64,000 nt of DNA from Catonia carolina (taxonomy: Eukaryota; Arthropoda; Insecta; Hemiptera; Achilidae), in assembly GCA_035578175.1 (NCBI GenBank), contig JAQMRL010000004.1, positions 39,020,901 through 39,084,900 on the forward strand. Direction: 5' to 3'. How positions within the stretch are numbered: the first letter of the stretch is position 1; the number at the start of each line of letters is the position of its first letter. The notes under the pieces were generated by a model. The model was not told the DNA's origin, searched no databases, and worked only from the letters and a program-made list of their open reading frames with translations. Shown here one piece after another: positions 43,576 to 53,634 of the stretch. A program made the position numbers and the translations under genes.

Positions 43576-44398
43576 GGGACTGTTTTGTTATTATCCCCCT
43601 CGCATAATTTGTAATATTTTGTGGATAATATTTGCAATAACTTATGATAACTTATGGAATAATATTTGCAATAATTTTGCCAGTAAGCGAGGTATGGCAT
43701 ATTGCGTTTCATAACAAAAGAGTTATTATATTTCGTAGTCAACATTTTTTGCTCTTTATTTCATATCCGAAATTAGGAACCACCTGTATCCGAAATAATG
43801 CAACCGTTTCAAGGGTTTCACAAAATGCGTTTTTTCATTTAAAAATTTGTAACAATTTAACCACATGAAAAATTTTAATCTGGCAAAGCGAGAATGAAAG
43901 AGTATTGAACGGGCTTTCTAATGTATCAATTTTTGTTAAGTTTACTTTTTTAGCTTCTTTGTAATCAAGCGACAGAAAAAAGTATCCGAAATATGGCACC
44001 TTTCCCATAATCTTACAATATTTAACGATAAAACGGGAAAAATATTTCAAAAATCCTACACCAATATTCTTCAAGTTAAGGTTAAATATAGACAGGGTAA
44101 ATACATGCTTTTTCTCAGTATTGTTACTATATGTAACAATGAAATATAAACTCTTTGAGTACATGACATCATTAAATAAATTTATCCTTTAAATAAACTT
44201 AATTAAATTAAATATTATTAAATAATTTAATAAATTTCAATAAATAGTTTAACAATAACTTGAAAAAATATTGATATATGATGTTTTTAAATATTTTTTC
44301 CCATTTTTATCGTAAAAAAAATGTGAGATTACCTATGTACGAAATATTTACTAAATGTGACAAATTATGGCTGGAGGGGGGAATAACAGAAAATACCC
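43576..44398. mobile_element. Foldback-type element with long inverted repeats, copy 1
   Basis: Left arm starts GGGACTGTTTTGTTATTATC and right arm ends GGGGGAATAACAGAAAATAC CC, with a further left-arm piece (AAAACGGGAAAAATATTTCA) at about 44030-44080. TAAAACCA (43568-43575) and TAAAACCG (44399-44406) flank it. Compared with copy 2, its left arm is split by about 370 bp (43645-44010). No transposase is seen. Confidence 0.7.
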
Positions 44399-44539
44399 TA
44401 AAACCGAAAATACATTATTACTCGAACGTTTACTGTTTTATGAAAGTAGGATATGGAATAATAAAGGTGCTATTTGTTTCTTATCACATGGTTAGCCAAT
44501 TAAATGACTGAATCATTTAACAACAGAAAAGGTAAAGAT

Positions 44540-45684
44540 AAAAGGAAGGGGAGATCATGCACTGACAATGTGTTTATCATTAAGCAAATCGTTGAGAAAA
44601 GAAGAGAATTCAGTCTCAAAACTCACTTAGCTTTTGTCGATCTTCAAAAGGATTTCGATACAGGATAGAATAAAATTATGGGAAATATTGTGAGATACTG
44701 GATATCCTTCCCATCTTATAAAAACAGTCCAAAGCCTGTACACAGATACCAGAAGGATAATAGCAGTGGAAAACTCCAATTCTGAAAAAGTAATATTATT
44801 AATAGAGGTGTAAGACAAGGGTGTGGTCTGTCACCCACTTAATTTAATGTTTATTTGGATGACGTGATCGGAAAGTGGAAGTCACAGATACAAACTGGTA
44901 TTCTCATAAGAGAAGATAGGATTGTAAACTGCCTATTATTTGCCAATGACCTGACAGTGCTACAGAAGAACGAGAATGACCTGCAGAGAGCACTCTTCAT
45001 GCTGAACAAATTCTGCAAACAATATAATTTGAGTTTCGACGAAGAAGACAGAGGTAATAGCATTCAGGGGAAGGAGTTAGTCAGAAGCAAAATTGTTATA
45101 GATAATAATATTTTGGAATAGATATCGCACTTTCAGTATCTAGGTTGCAACATTACATACCGACAGGATAAAGGTGCTTACAAGAAGATGCACAGATTTC
45201 AGCTTATAGCTATGCGGAACTATCCACTGCGCCTTAAAAAATAGCACCAGCAAAAAACGAGGGTGAGATTTTATAAAACATTAGCAGTCCCGACCCTACT
45301 CTATGGCAGTGAAACTTAGGTGCTATCAAAGCGAGAGGATAGTAGATTGCAAGCATCTGAAATGAAATTTCTTTGACATACGTATGGGTGTAGTAGAGAA
45401 GATGTTACAGGAATACCGAGATAAGGAAAGAACTCAACATCTTCTCTTTAAACCACAAGGTATCTCAGAACAGAATGTAGTGGTTAAAGCATATGAATAG
45501 AATGGAGAGGATAGGATACCAAAGCAGACACTGGGGTATAAGCCGGAGGGCAGGAGAGAACGAGTACGCCCGAGAAAGAGATGGGCAGAATTGAGAGGTT
45601 CGGAACAGGCAGAGATGCCTAATCCTTGAAAGGCAGAAGAAGAAGAAGAAGAAGAAGAAGAAGAAGAAGAAGAAGAAGAAGAAG
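44540..45684 (+). mobile_element. LINE, 5' truncated, with (GAA)n tail
   Basis: 1145 bp inserted in family B copy 14 and closed by a (GAA)n tail at about 45637-45684. It encodes only the later part of a reverse transcriptase. Confidence 0.9.
44580..45629 (+). pseudogene. LINE reverse transcriptase, decayed
   Basis: Reads THLAFVDLQKDFD, RYWISFPSYKNS, INRGVRQGCGLSP, FNVYLDDVIGKWKSQIQTGI, CLLFANDLTVLQKNENDLQR, RALFMLNKFCKQYNL, then FQYLGCNI, VPTLLYGSET and a C-terminal RPRKRWAE in several frames. The catalytic FADD is FAND here, a loss of the first aspartate. Open for 88 codons at most (44855-45121). Confidence 0.8.
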
Positions 45685-45774
45685 AAAAGGTAAAGATGTA
45701 AGAGACACTAGTCAGAGTTATCTCCTCTGATAGTAATTAATTTCATTATACAGCCAGACCCTGTGGTAATTCTA

Positions 45775-46497
45775 ACAAAAGTCACTGGTCCCCCAGGTTG
45801 TGGGTTCTACTGCATGGTGGTATCTTGTCAATAATATAAACTTTTAGGCCTTCTCGTAGTCCACAACACAACCTTGAAGATCAAGAAGAATTTTAAATTA
45901 GAGCTACATACATTCAGAGGTGAGTATATTTAATGACCTTTGGCTCTATCAATGGTTCAGTTGGTAATTGCTTATCTCAAAAACCGAAAAAATCAAGTTT
46001 CCACTTATGAAAGCCAAGTCACCCTTACATTGCCAATATGATCGATAACAACCAATAAAGTAGGCGATGCTAAATTAAATAAATAAAAATATATTATTAA
46101 AAAAATACTTTGATCAATGTTGTAACATGTTTTTGTCTATCGAATAAAACTAAGATGAAATTATAGCTTGTATCAAATTGGTGAATGAAAGAAAAAACTA
46201 CAGAAGTTGCAAGTTATTTGTTAAAAAACAGGGGTTGCTGTTGATATTTTCATTCCGAGACTACATCATAATAAAGTGGGGTCATGTCTGTCTGTTTTTG
46301 TATTGAAAGAAAAAGCCCGAAGGTAATCCAAAAGAGGGGAGAATTATATCTGTGGTAGATTTGTCTTTACATTCAACCACGACGTCCCTTCCCTTATTTT
46401 GCAAACAAAAAAACATACGTGCACTCTGTGTGACCTTAGGGGTTACATACTTATTTTCATGCTTATTAACTTTTGACCTTTAAGATTTGACTAGCGT
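45775..46497. other. Unassigned stretch
   Basis: A SINE-like remnant is possible around 45790-45830 (GGTTGTGGGTTCTACTGC) but weak. Nothing else recognised. Confidence 0.3.
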
Positions 46498-46498
46498 G

Positions 46499-47535
46499 TT
46501 TTTTACTTTATCTTGCCTGTATGAATATATAGGAAGGAAGTAGGCCTATTGTATTCATGTCGATTGTAACAAATCGAGTTTTCACCGGATATAGACACGT
46601 TTTCACCTCTACATGTTTTCACCCCTAAACCCAAAAAACATGTTTTTAGCGATTGGTCTGCTACTGTTCTGGTGTGTTGAAACTTGAAACTTAAGTTAGA
46701 TACCACTAGAGGTCCCGACGCGAACATTTTTATCAAAATCGGTCAACCGTAAGTTAATTAATAAGTTAATTCGTGTTATTTTACACTTTTTACGATTTTC
46801 TCAAAAACGGCTCCTACGATTTTTTTTTAAAAATCGTCTCATGTAGACTACTATATTTTTTATGCTCTAGAAGATAGGGTAGGCGCCATGTCTGCTGAAA
46901 TCCTTGGGGAGGCTGTGCTCTCGTAGAATTTTTGTATTTTTAATTGCGGCCTTAATGTGCATTTTAGGGGAGAAAGTGTATAAATCAAAGTGAAATGAAG
47001 GTGGAATATAATCAAAGTTGTAGAAAATTTAAAAACCTGTAACTTTTATTTTAAACATTTCTTTGTATAAAGCTTAGTTTAGCGGTAATTAGTGATTTTC
47101 TTTTTTTTCATGAAAATCTGTAAAAAATTTATTTTTTGTATTTCGGCCTTAGTATCCATTTAACGACAAAAAGTATATAATCAAATTTATAGGAAATTAA
47201 ATTATCTACAACTTTATTTTAAGCATTTTTCTCTACAGAGCCTAGTTTAGCGTGAAAGAGTGATTATTAAGCTAAACTAAGGTTGTTTTTCATTTTGCAT
47301 CATTCACTCATGAGTAAGATTAGGTTAAGTTTTTTGAGGTTAGTTTTTGCTTATTTCTAATGTTTTATTACTAACGTTAGGCTACCGTCTGCATTAGCAG
47401 TAATTGCAGAACAGTCGGACCGTTAAACAAAAAAAAAAAAAAAAACCGTTAGGCTATATTGTTCATAATTTTCATTGGTAAGAGAAAGTCGTGTGAATGT
47501 TTCACACCAGATTTTTTTTTTTTTTTTTTTTTTTT
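46499..47535 (+). repeat. Family A repeat, copy 9 (full length, no microsatellite)
   Basis: From TTTTTACTTTATCTTGCCTG to TTTCACACCAGATTTTTTTT and a long T run. The microsatellite place holds only GATTGGTCTGCTACTGTTCT. Interrupted at 47385-47446 by a tiny SINE piece. Confidence 0.9.
47385..47446 (+). mobile_element. SINE family C, copy 5 (62-bp 3' end only)
   Basis: CCGTCTGCATTAGCAGTAAT, CAGTCGGACCGTTAAAC and A-tail, flanked by CGTTAGGCTA at 47375-47384 and 47447-47456. A strongly 5'-truncated yet cleanly inserted copy. Confidence 0.9.
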
Positions 47536-47900
47536 ATCAAGTTTTTTCTTCAATATACCTATGATTTATAGCAATCAAAACTAACACAGTTTACTGAAAT
47601 TTTAAGGTAATATACTTAAACACATTTAAAGTTTTATTACGACAAAAATTAATTTTGGAATTATTTAATTTTTCTTGAAAGTTTCATTCAACATTATTTG
47701 TTTGTCTTTATCGTTGATGTTATAACCTTGCCAAACATGTTGCCCATGTAGTAGCCAGCAGGCTTACACAGACACACATGTTAAAGTAATTTTTCATTTC
47801 AGTGTGAAATTGTTATGCTATGCTTGATGTTTTAAATACGTTGATATATATTTAAGCACGGAAATGAAACCAGGGATTTAAATAATTTAAGATTTCTGCT
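47536..47900. other. Unassigned AT-rich stretch
   Basis: No recognised gene or repeat end. Confidence 0.35.
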
Positions 47901-47903
47901 GCT

Positions 47904-48230
47904 TGCAGAAATTTAAATCATGCAAATTTATTGCAAGCTTTAAATCAAACAGCAGAAATGAGGTCGTTAGACATGTTAAAGGATGTACGAAACAAGACCA
48001 CATCAGGAATGAGATGATGAGAGAGGAATGTGAAACTCAACCACTAAATGAGATCATGACAAAATATAAAGGACAATGGACAGATCATTTATTTAGAATG
48101 TCATAGGACCGAATACCTTTGAGTTCATTGGTTTATGAACCAAGGGGTACAAGAGGAATAGAGGACACCGAGGAAGAGATTGACGCTGGAACAGGCTCAA
48201 TTACAGCCTAATCCATGATGGACGACGGCG
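47904..48230 (+). pseudogene. LINE C-terminal fragment
   Basis: QWTDHLFRMS, then across a stop DRIPLSSLVYEPRGTRG and a basic-acidic end is the HLxRMxxxRxPK..Y.P.GRR.RGRPRKRW pattern at the C-terminus of several LINE families. Degraded, no tail seen. Confidence 0.6.
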
Positions 48231-48424
48231 ACTTTAAAATCAACTCTATGATTTTTTTATTTAATTTTATTTTTACTTTAATTTAAATCACATCAACAGA
48301 TAGATCATTATTGACTACTTTGAGGAAACCGTGGTTGTGATGTACTAATTTTCCAGATCCTAGCCAGTAATAAAACTCGGATTTTCGGCTTTGTAGCGTA
48401 CCACGCTAAAAGTTTTTTTATTTT

Positions 48425-49075
48425 GTTTTTTTAGGGCTTGTTTAGCCACAATGGACCATTTTAGTCAATTTGGAAGCTTTCAGTCTCTTATTGGCGTGAT
48501 ATTCTCTCATGTTCTGAGCACGCTTCTGTTTAGCTGCTTCTGAAAATTCCCTCTTCTTATACTCTCTTTTCTGTGTCGTCGGCCGATGGTTGTGGTCCTT
48601 GATGACCTGTTTGTATTTGGGTGATTTTTCCGTTAGATCTTCGTGAGTTAGTCCAAGTTCTTGTAAATCCCTTTTGATTTCTTTGTGCCACATGTATGCG
48701 TTACCAGCGTCCGTTTTTCATCTCATTGCATAGTCAATTATTATGCGTAAAAGTCTAGTGTTTGGTGTTCTTAGTATATGTCCAAAGTACGACACCGTTT
48801 CTTGCGCATGATCACTGTTATTGGTTCTATGTCTCTGTAGACTTGATCGTTAGGGTGAAGTCTGGAGTGATTGTCTAACTTGTGCTTCTTGTTTATACAA
48901 GTTCTGAGTATCCTGCATTCTACTTTTCTGCAGGTTTCCTTGATTCCTCCCCCTTCTATCCACGCTAGGGTTTTGCTCCAGTATAAGATTTTGGTTCTTA
49001 AAGTCGTTTTATAATGTTTAATTTTTGTGTTTACTGATAGTGATTTTTTTATTGTACCTATGTATTCCATATTTA
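48425..49075 (-). pseudogene. LINE C-terminal region on minus strand
   Basis: Block 48771-49070: TKIKHYKTTLRTKILYWSKT, CRKVECRILRTCINKK, VYRDIEPITVIMRKKRCRTL. Block 48442-48693, one frameshift on: MWHKEIKRDLQELGLTHEDL, then EFSEAAKQKRAQNMREYHAN K, a basic end like the SEERKxxxSExMKxYW tail of some LINE proteins. A 5'-truncated copy. Confidence 0.65.
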
Positions 49076-49185
49076 TTTGTTTTGTTTATTTTATAATAAA
49101 ATATCCAAAAATTTCAAAATTAAAACAGAATAATTTAACAGAAAAGATCGTAAAAATGGAAAGAAGAATTTTAAGGACATGTTGT

Positions 49186-49576
49186 TTAGGTCAACAGCCG
49201 AAAGGCTGGTTTGTACCTCTAGAGGTTTTACTAAGTAAAACGAGAAATAAGGTGGTTTACCACGCCTTCCTCACTGAGTAAAAAAGTAGCCTATGCTTAT
49301 CAGCATCCCAGACCCTCCGAATAGCATCTACTTTGCACCCGGCAAATGACACCTTCACTTAATTCACCACAGGGTTGGCTGTGTAATGAAATTCGATACT
49401 CTCAGAGGAGATAAATCTGATTAATGTCTTTTACACCTCTACTTTTTCTATTCTTAAATGCTTCAATCATATAATTAGCTGACCATGTGATAAGTTACAG
49501 AAATATTTTTTGTAGCCCTGGAACTAGCAAAACGAGTGCAAATAATTTAACACTCCACCTGCCAGTTATGGGAGAT
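49186..49576 (-). repeat. Family B repeat, copy 15
   Basis: Full minus copy, GTTTAGGTCAACAGCCGAAA to ACCTGCCAGTTATGGGA. Confidence 0.9.
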
Positions 49577-49579
49577 TTA

Positions 49580-50220
49580 AGAACATTCAAGGACATTTAA
49601 TTTTAAGGACATGCGTATTAATAATCAAGTTTATAAAAATATTGACCCACTAGAGAAATGATATCGATGAGAAAAAGAGAGAGCTTCATACTGTGGTAAT
49701 TTACTAGGAACACCAAAAACACGAATTTTAAGACAGATAATTGAAACGAAAAGCACACTAACAATCTTACCAAGTCGTATTCAAGATATAACAGAAGAAG
49801 ATCTCAAAAATAAAACTTGAAACATAAAAATCCTTAACGATAAAAATACAAGCAAACGTTCGACAGTTTAATAAATTAGGAATCCATCTTGGATTTGTCT
49901 AAATCAACGAATACTGAAAGCTCTATAACAAACTCTACTGTAACGCAATTAAAATACAATTTTTGCGAGTATTTCATACTGTACCATAAAAAATAAAAAA
50001 TTCTGCAATTTAGTTGTAAGCTATGATAAAGTTTAGCATAATTATTAATTCAATTGCCATGTTTTACGACATCGTAATAACAAAAAAACGTCAAATTTTT
50101 AAAAAACTCTGACGTACATATAACTTGTGACGTTCGTATTTTTTACTGAAAAATCTACAATTTGTTTACCTAAATTAGTTAACATAAAAAATGGAATTAA
50201 AAATTTTTTTTAAATTGTAT
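49580..50220. other. Unassigned AT-rich stretch
   Basis: No recognised gene or repeat end. Confidence 0.35.
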
Positions 50221-50224
50221 AGTT

Positions 50225-50530
50225 TTTAATCCCTCATGTGTGTCGTTGCAATCTGTTCAAATCAGAACAATAAGCAACCCTATGACCCAATGAGATGTAG
50301 ATAATGTGCATGACGTGTAAATGAAGTGTAGTCTGGTACAGACCCAGGCCTGCCATTTCTGAGAGTGTACAGTTAATTAAACTCCAGTTATTAGAGTACA
50401 CCGGTAACCACTACCTAGTATTCAAATCTGTATAAAAGTAACTACTTTTACTAGTATTTGAACCAGGAACCTTCGTCTACGAAAAACAGCTGACTCGCGG
50501 CGACGATATTACCTCTAGACCAACTTGGTG
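50225..50530 (-). repeat. Family D SINE-like repeat, copy 6
   Basis: Full minus copy: GTTGCAATCTGTTCAAATCA at left, TGAACCAGGAACC and CGCGGCGACG near the head, ending ACCAACTTGGTGGA. Confidence 0.85.
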
Positions 50531-50534
50531 GATC

Positions 50535-51276
50535 TAAAAATTACATATAAAATTTTAATTTTAAATTAGTGTATCTTACTAGTTACAATTAAAAATTGTT
50601 GTCTAGAAAAGCTCAGTTGGATGAAATAGTCGTAATCGCCTGATTTCGTCGTTGTTATCTAGTAAGTTGACGGGTAAAATGTTTGAATGCGCTTGAATCT
50701 TGACTTGTATTTTGTGGCGTATCATGATATTTATTTCTTAACTGTTAACTTGTGTAGGTCGTGCTAAAGAGTTCTGTTTTCCACCAGAGAGTTAGTGACG
50801 GTGCGTAAAAATTTAAATTGGAAACGTTATATGAATAGTCTAGTTACAAAAGCAGATAGTAGTCTATACATCCAAAAATAATTATAAATTTTTCAGGAGA
50901 CCTAAAATACATTTCTTTCAAAAACATGAAATGACCCAACATTGTGGCTTACTCGAGAAATAGCATTAGGGTAGAGGAGGATTTTACATACTGACTTTTA
51001 ATTTTCTAATGACCGTAGTTTAAGAGAAATTTCACATAATACATGTGAATATATCTGGTTATGAAACAGAGTTCGTGTCTATCTTGTTTTGAAATAAATC
51101 TAACAGCCAAAATATTTAAAACGCATGATTATTTTTATTTGTAACACAATTAATCACAAATTTTGGTGTTTTAAGAATAAAATTTACAAAAATTAGGTAA
51201 GATAATATTAAAAAATTATGAAGAAAAATCTTTCATAATGCTTTTTCCTTCATTTATTATTACTAAATTCTTAGCA
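50535..51276. other. Unassigned AT-rich stretch
   Basis: No recognised gene or repeat end. Confidence 0.35.
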
Positions 51277-51428
51277 GCGTGGAAAGTAGAATGCGTTTCA
51301 GAGAGCTCGGCATGCTGATAAGCGTACTTTTCCACTCAGTGAGGAAGACAATGGGAAACCACCTCACTCGTCGTTTTACTTAGTACAGCCTTTAGAGTTT
51401 CAAACCAGCCTTTCGGTTGATGATCTAA
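51277..51428 (+). repeat. Family B fragment, copy 16 (3' end)
   Basis: GCATGCTGATAAGCGTACTT through CAAACCAGCCTTTCGGTTGA to TGATCTAAAA. Confidence 0.85.
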
Positions 51429-51489
51429 AAAACAGCATTTGAAACATTGAAATTCTGTATTACTTAAAAATTGTCATTTTTCTACTAGT

Positions 51490-51810
51490 TGATTTATTTA
51501 TTTTCCCATTGCTTATAAGAAAAAATATCATTACAATATAAATGTTAATAATAAATAATGTTAATATAATGGTAATAATGTTAATATAAATGTCCTTAAT
51601 TATACTTCGAAAATCTAAAAACTGTTTATTTTAATTCGTGGTAGAAAAATTAATCCACCCAACTATGGTTTCCCATGTTCAAGGGTAGATCAATGCAGTG
51701 CTTCTTTGTTTATTAACTACTGCAAGTACTACGGTAATCTATTAGGTTGTTAGTAAGTACAACTTCATGTTAGTTACTTAAATACTAATTAAACTACTAA
51801 GATTATTTTT
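51490..51810 (+). repeat. Family E repeat, copy 3
   Basis: Plus copy with TTTATTTATTTTCCCATTGC, TTAATTCGTGGTAGAAAAAT, TGGTTTCCCATGTTCAAGGG and TACGGTAATCTATTAGG. Internal short repeats of GTTAATAAT/GTTAATATA. Confidence 0.85.
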
Positions 51811-51811
51811 T

Positions 51812-53440
51812 AAATTTTACTTTGTCTAGAAAATTAAGAAAATCGAAAAAACTGTTCGTAGTGAGATTATACTGGAAATAAAAAAATATCATTAACATTA
51901 CAATCGATTTTCACTGATAGTGGAAGTCGAAATACAAAAATTAAAAACTTTACCACTGAAAATTTGAAACTTCATTGTTGATGTTTTTTTTTAAATGGCA
52001 GATTTATCTATAATCTGTTTTTAATAGAACAATAAATACATTTTTTACACAGATAATTATTATGAAAGGTATCTCTCAGTATAGATATCTTAAAATAATA
52101 AAGATTGTTCATATGTATATGGTTAATACTGTATAATGATGCAAGGTCATCGTAATACGATACTAAATTGTTTAAAAAACCATATTAGTTACACAAGTCA
52201 CTAAACAATAATTTTATCGGGTGCCATCGTTTTACTTTTCGTATTGTACCATCGTGTACCAATAAATTGAATGTCAAAAGGAAATTAATTTTACGATAAT
52301 TTAGATCTAGTTGTTTACTTTTGGTAGATACGCAATATATCCTTATAAGAATTCTTAAGATAGAAGAATAGGCACAGTATCTTGATAGTGTGATAACGTG
52401 GAATGATGTGTATTTTATAATTTGCTATAGTATATAATTTTTTTAGACGCATTAATATATCAACAGTCTCTTCTTTGTCTTCTCTTCACGGTTAATGAGT
52501 GTTAATTATTTAATTTACCCAGTTCCCGAAACGGAACTTAGAGATAAGTATCACAATATTGTTCTGCAACTTATACCTATACCCTACATTTATCTGTATC
52601 AGCGTTATTCAGAAATTAACAATCGTCCATGATAATACTGTTCCAATGTTGATACTTGCAGTCGAGTATTAATACTTCAACAGGATTCGAAATATAAAAC
52701 TTGCACGCGTGCTTTAATAAAAAAAAAATTATAATTTAGGCTACGTTACAAAAAACTGAAATATCATATTTCCATGTAGAATAGCGAAAATATATTAACT
52801 TACTTTTAATTTAAAAATATTATAAAAAGAAAATAAACTAAAAAATGTATACTTTAGTGGAAAATTACACTACTTTTCTTTTGGTAATTATTCAAAGTCT
52901 ATTTGAATGTTTGTAGTTACTATTCTCAAAGTTTATTCCAAGTAACTGTCTGTTAACCACGAACGAGGTTTATGCTATGATAGTTTTCATTAACGAAAAT
53001 CTATGCTTACAAATAAAAGTAGCCTACTACCGAAAATCACGAAGGTTTCAAAAATATTTCTCGCAGATTAACTTTTTCTTGCCGTAAGTAATTTTTGTAG
53101 ACATTAATTATAAATACGGCATTAAAGAAAATTGTCTGGGTAACACACAATGTCAGTATCCTATTGTTGTTTGACACAGCGATATTGTACTGGTTAAGCC
53201 TTTTCTTATGAAATACTATTTCATTTCACTAAAGAGCAACATTTTAGAGCGGGCTTCGGGCCACAAAAACTCAAGTCCGGGGCCGCTGCTTGTGCACCCC
53301 TGGTCTAAATGAAGGGTATCGTTTCTTGCACACTACCAAGGTGTTTCAGTGTTTTAATAATTTTTTGCTTTGTTAATAAATAACAAAGGTCAAGAATCAG
53401 TGAAGATTTGATAAACTTTAGTTTCTCAATCTCGTTGCCA
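51812..53440. other. Unassigned, about 1.6 kb
   Basis: AT-rich with no supported gene. Near 53251-53303 the sequence GGGCTTCGGGCC ... TTGTGCACCCCTG followed by GTCTAAAT resembles the 3' end of a hAT element, but no matching left end was found. Confidence 0.3.
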
Positions 53441-53443
53441 TAT

Positions 53444-53625
53444 TTGCCGGTCGGTTAGCGTAGTGGTTAGCGCAACTGGCTTCTACACCGGGATCCCGGG
53501 TTCGATCCTGGTCAGATCTGGCATTTTTTCAACACTCATTTTCATCTATTATCATTCTTCACCGTCTGCATAAGCAGAAATTGCAAAACAGTCAAACGTG
53601 AAACCAAAAAAAAAAAAAAAATCTT
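53444..53625 (+). mobile_element. tRNA-headed SINE, chimeric between two families
   Basis: Head GCGTAGTGGTTAGCGCAACT (A box) and CCGGGTTCGATCCTGG (B box) as at 14442, but the 3' half CCGTCTGCATAAGCAGAAAT, CAAACGTGAAACC matches family C. A-tail to about 53621; TTGCCATAT at 53435-53443 and 53626-53634 is the target duplication. Confidence 0.9.
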
Positions 53626-53634
53626 TTGCCATAT

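Larger units (their letters stand above)
44468..45772 (+). repeat. Family B repeat, copy 14, split by a LINE
   Basis: 5' part 44468-44539 (GTTTCTTATCACATGGTTAG) and 3' part 45685-45772 (CTAGTCAGAGTTATCTCCTC to GACCCTGTGGT). AAAAGGTAAAGAT at 44527-44539 and 45685-45697 is the 13-bp duplication made by the LINE. Confidence 0.9.

Noticed and set aside
53251..53311. Right end of a second hAT element (GTGCACCCCTG then GTCTAAAT)
   Set aside because: No matching left end or transposase within the preceding kilobases; left as a remark only.
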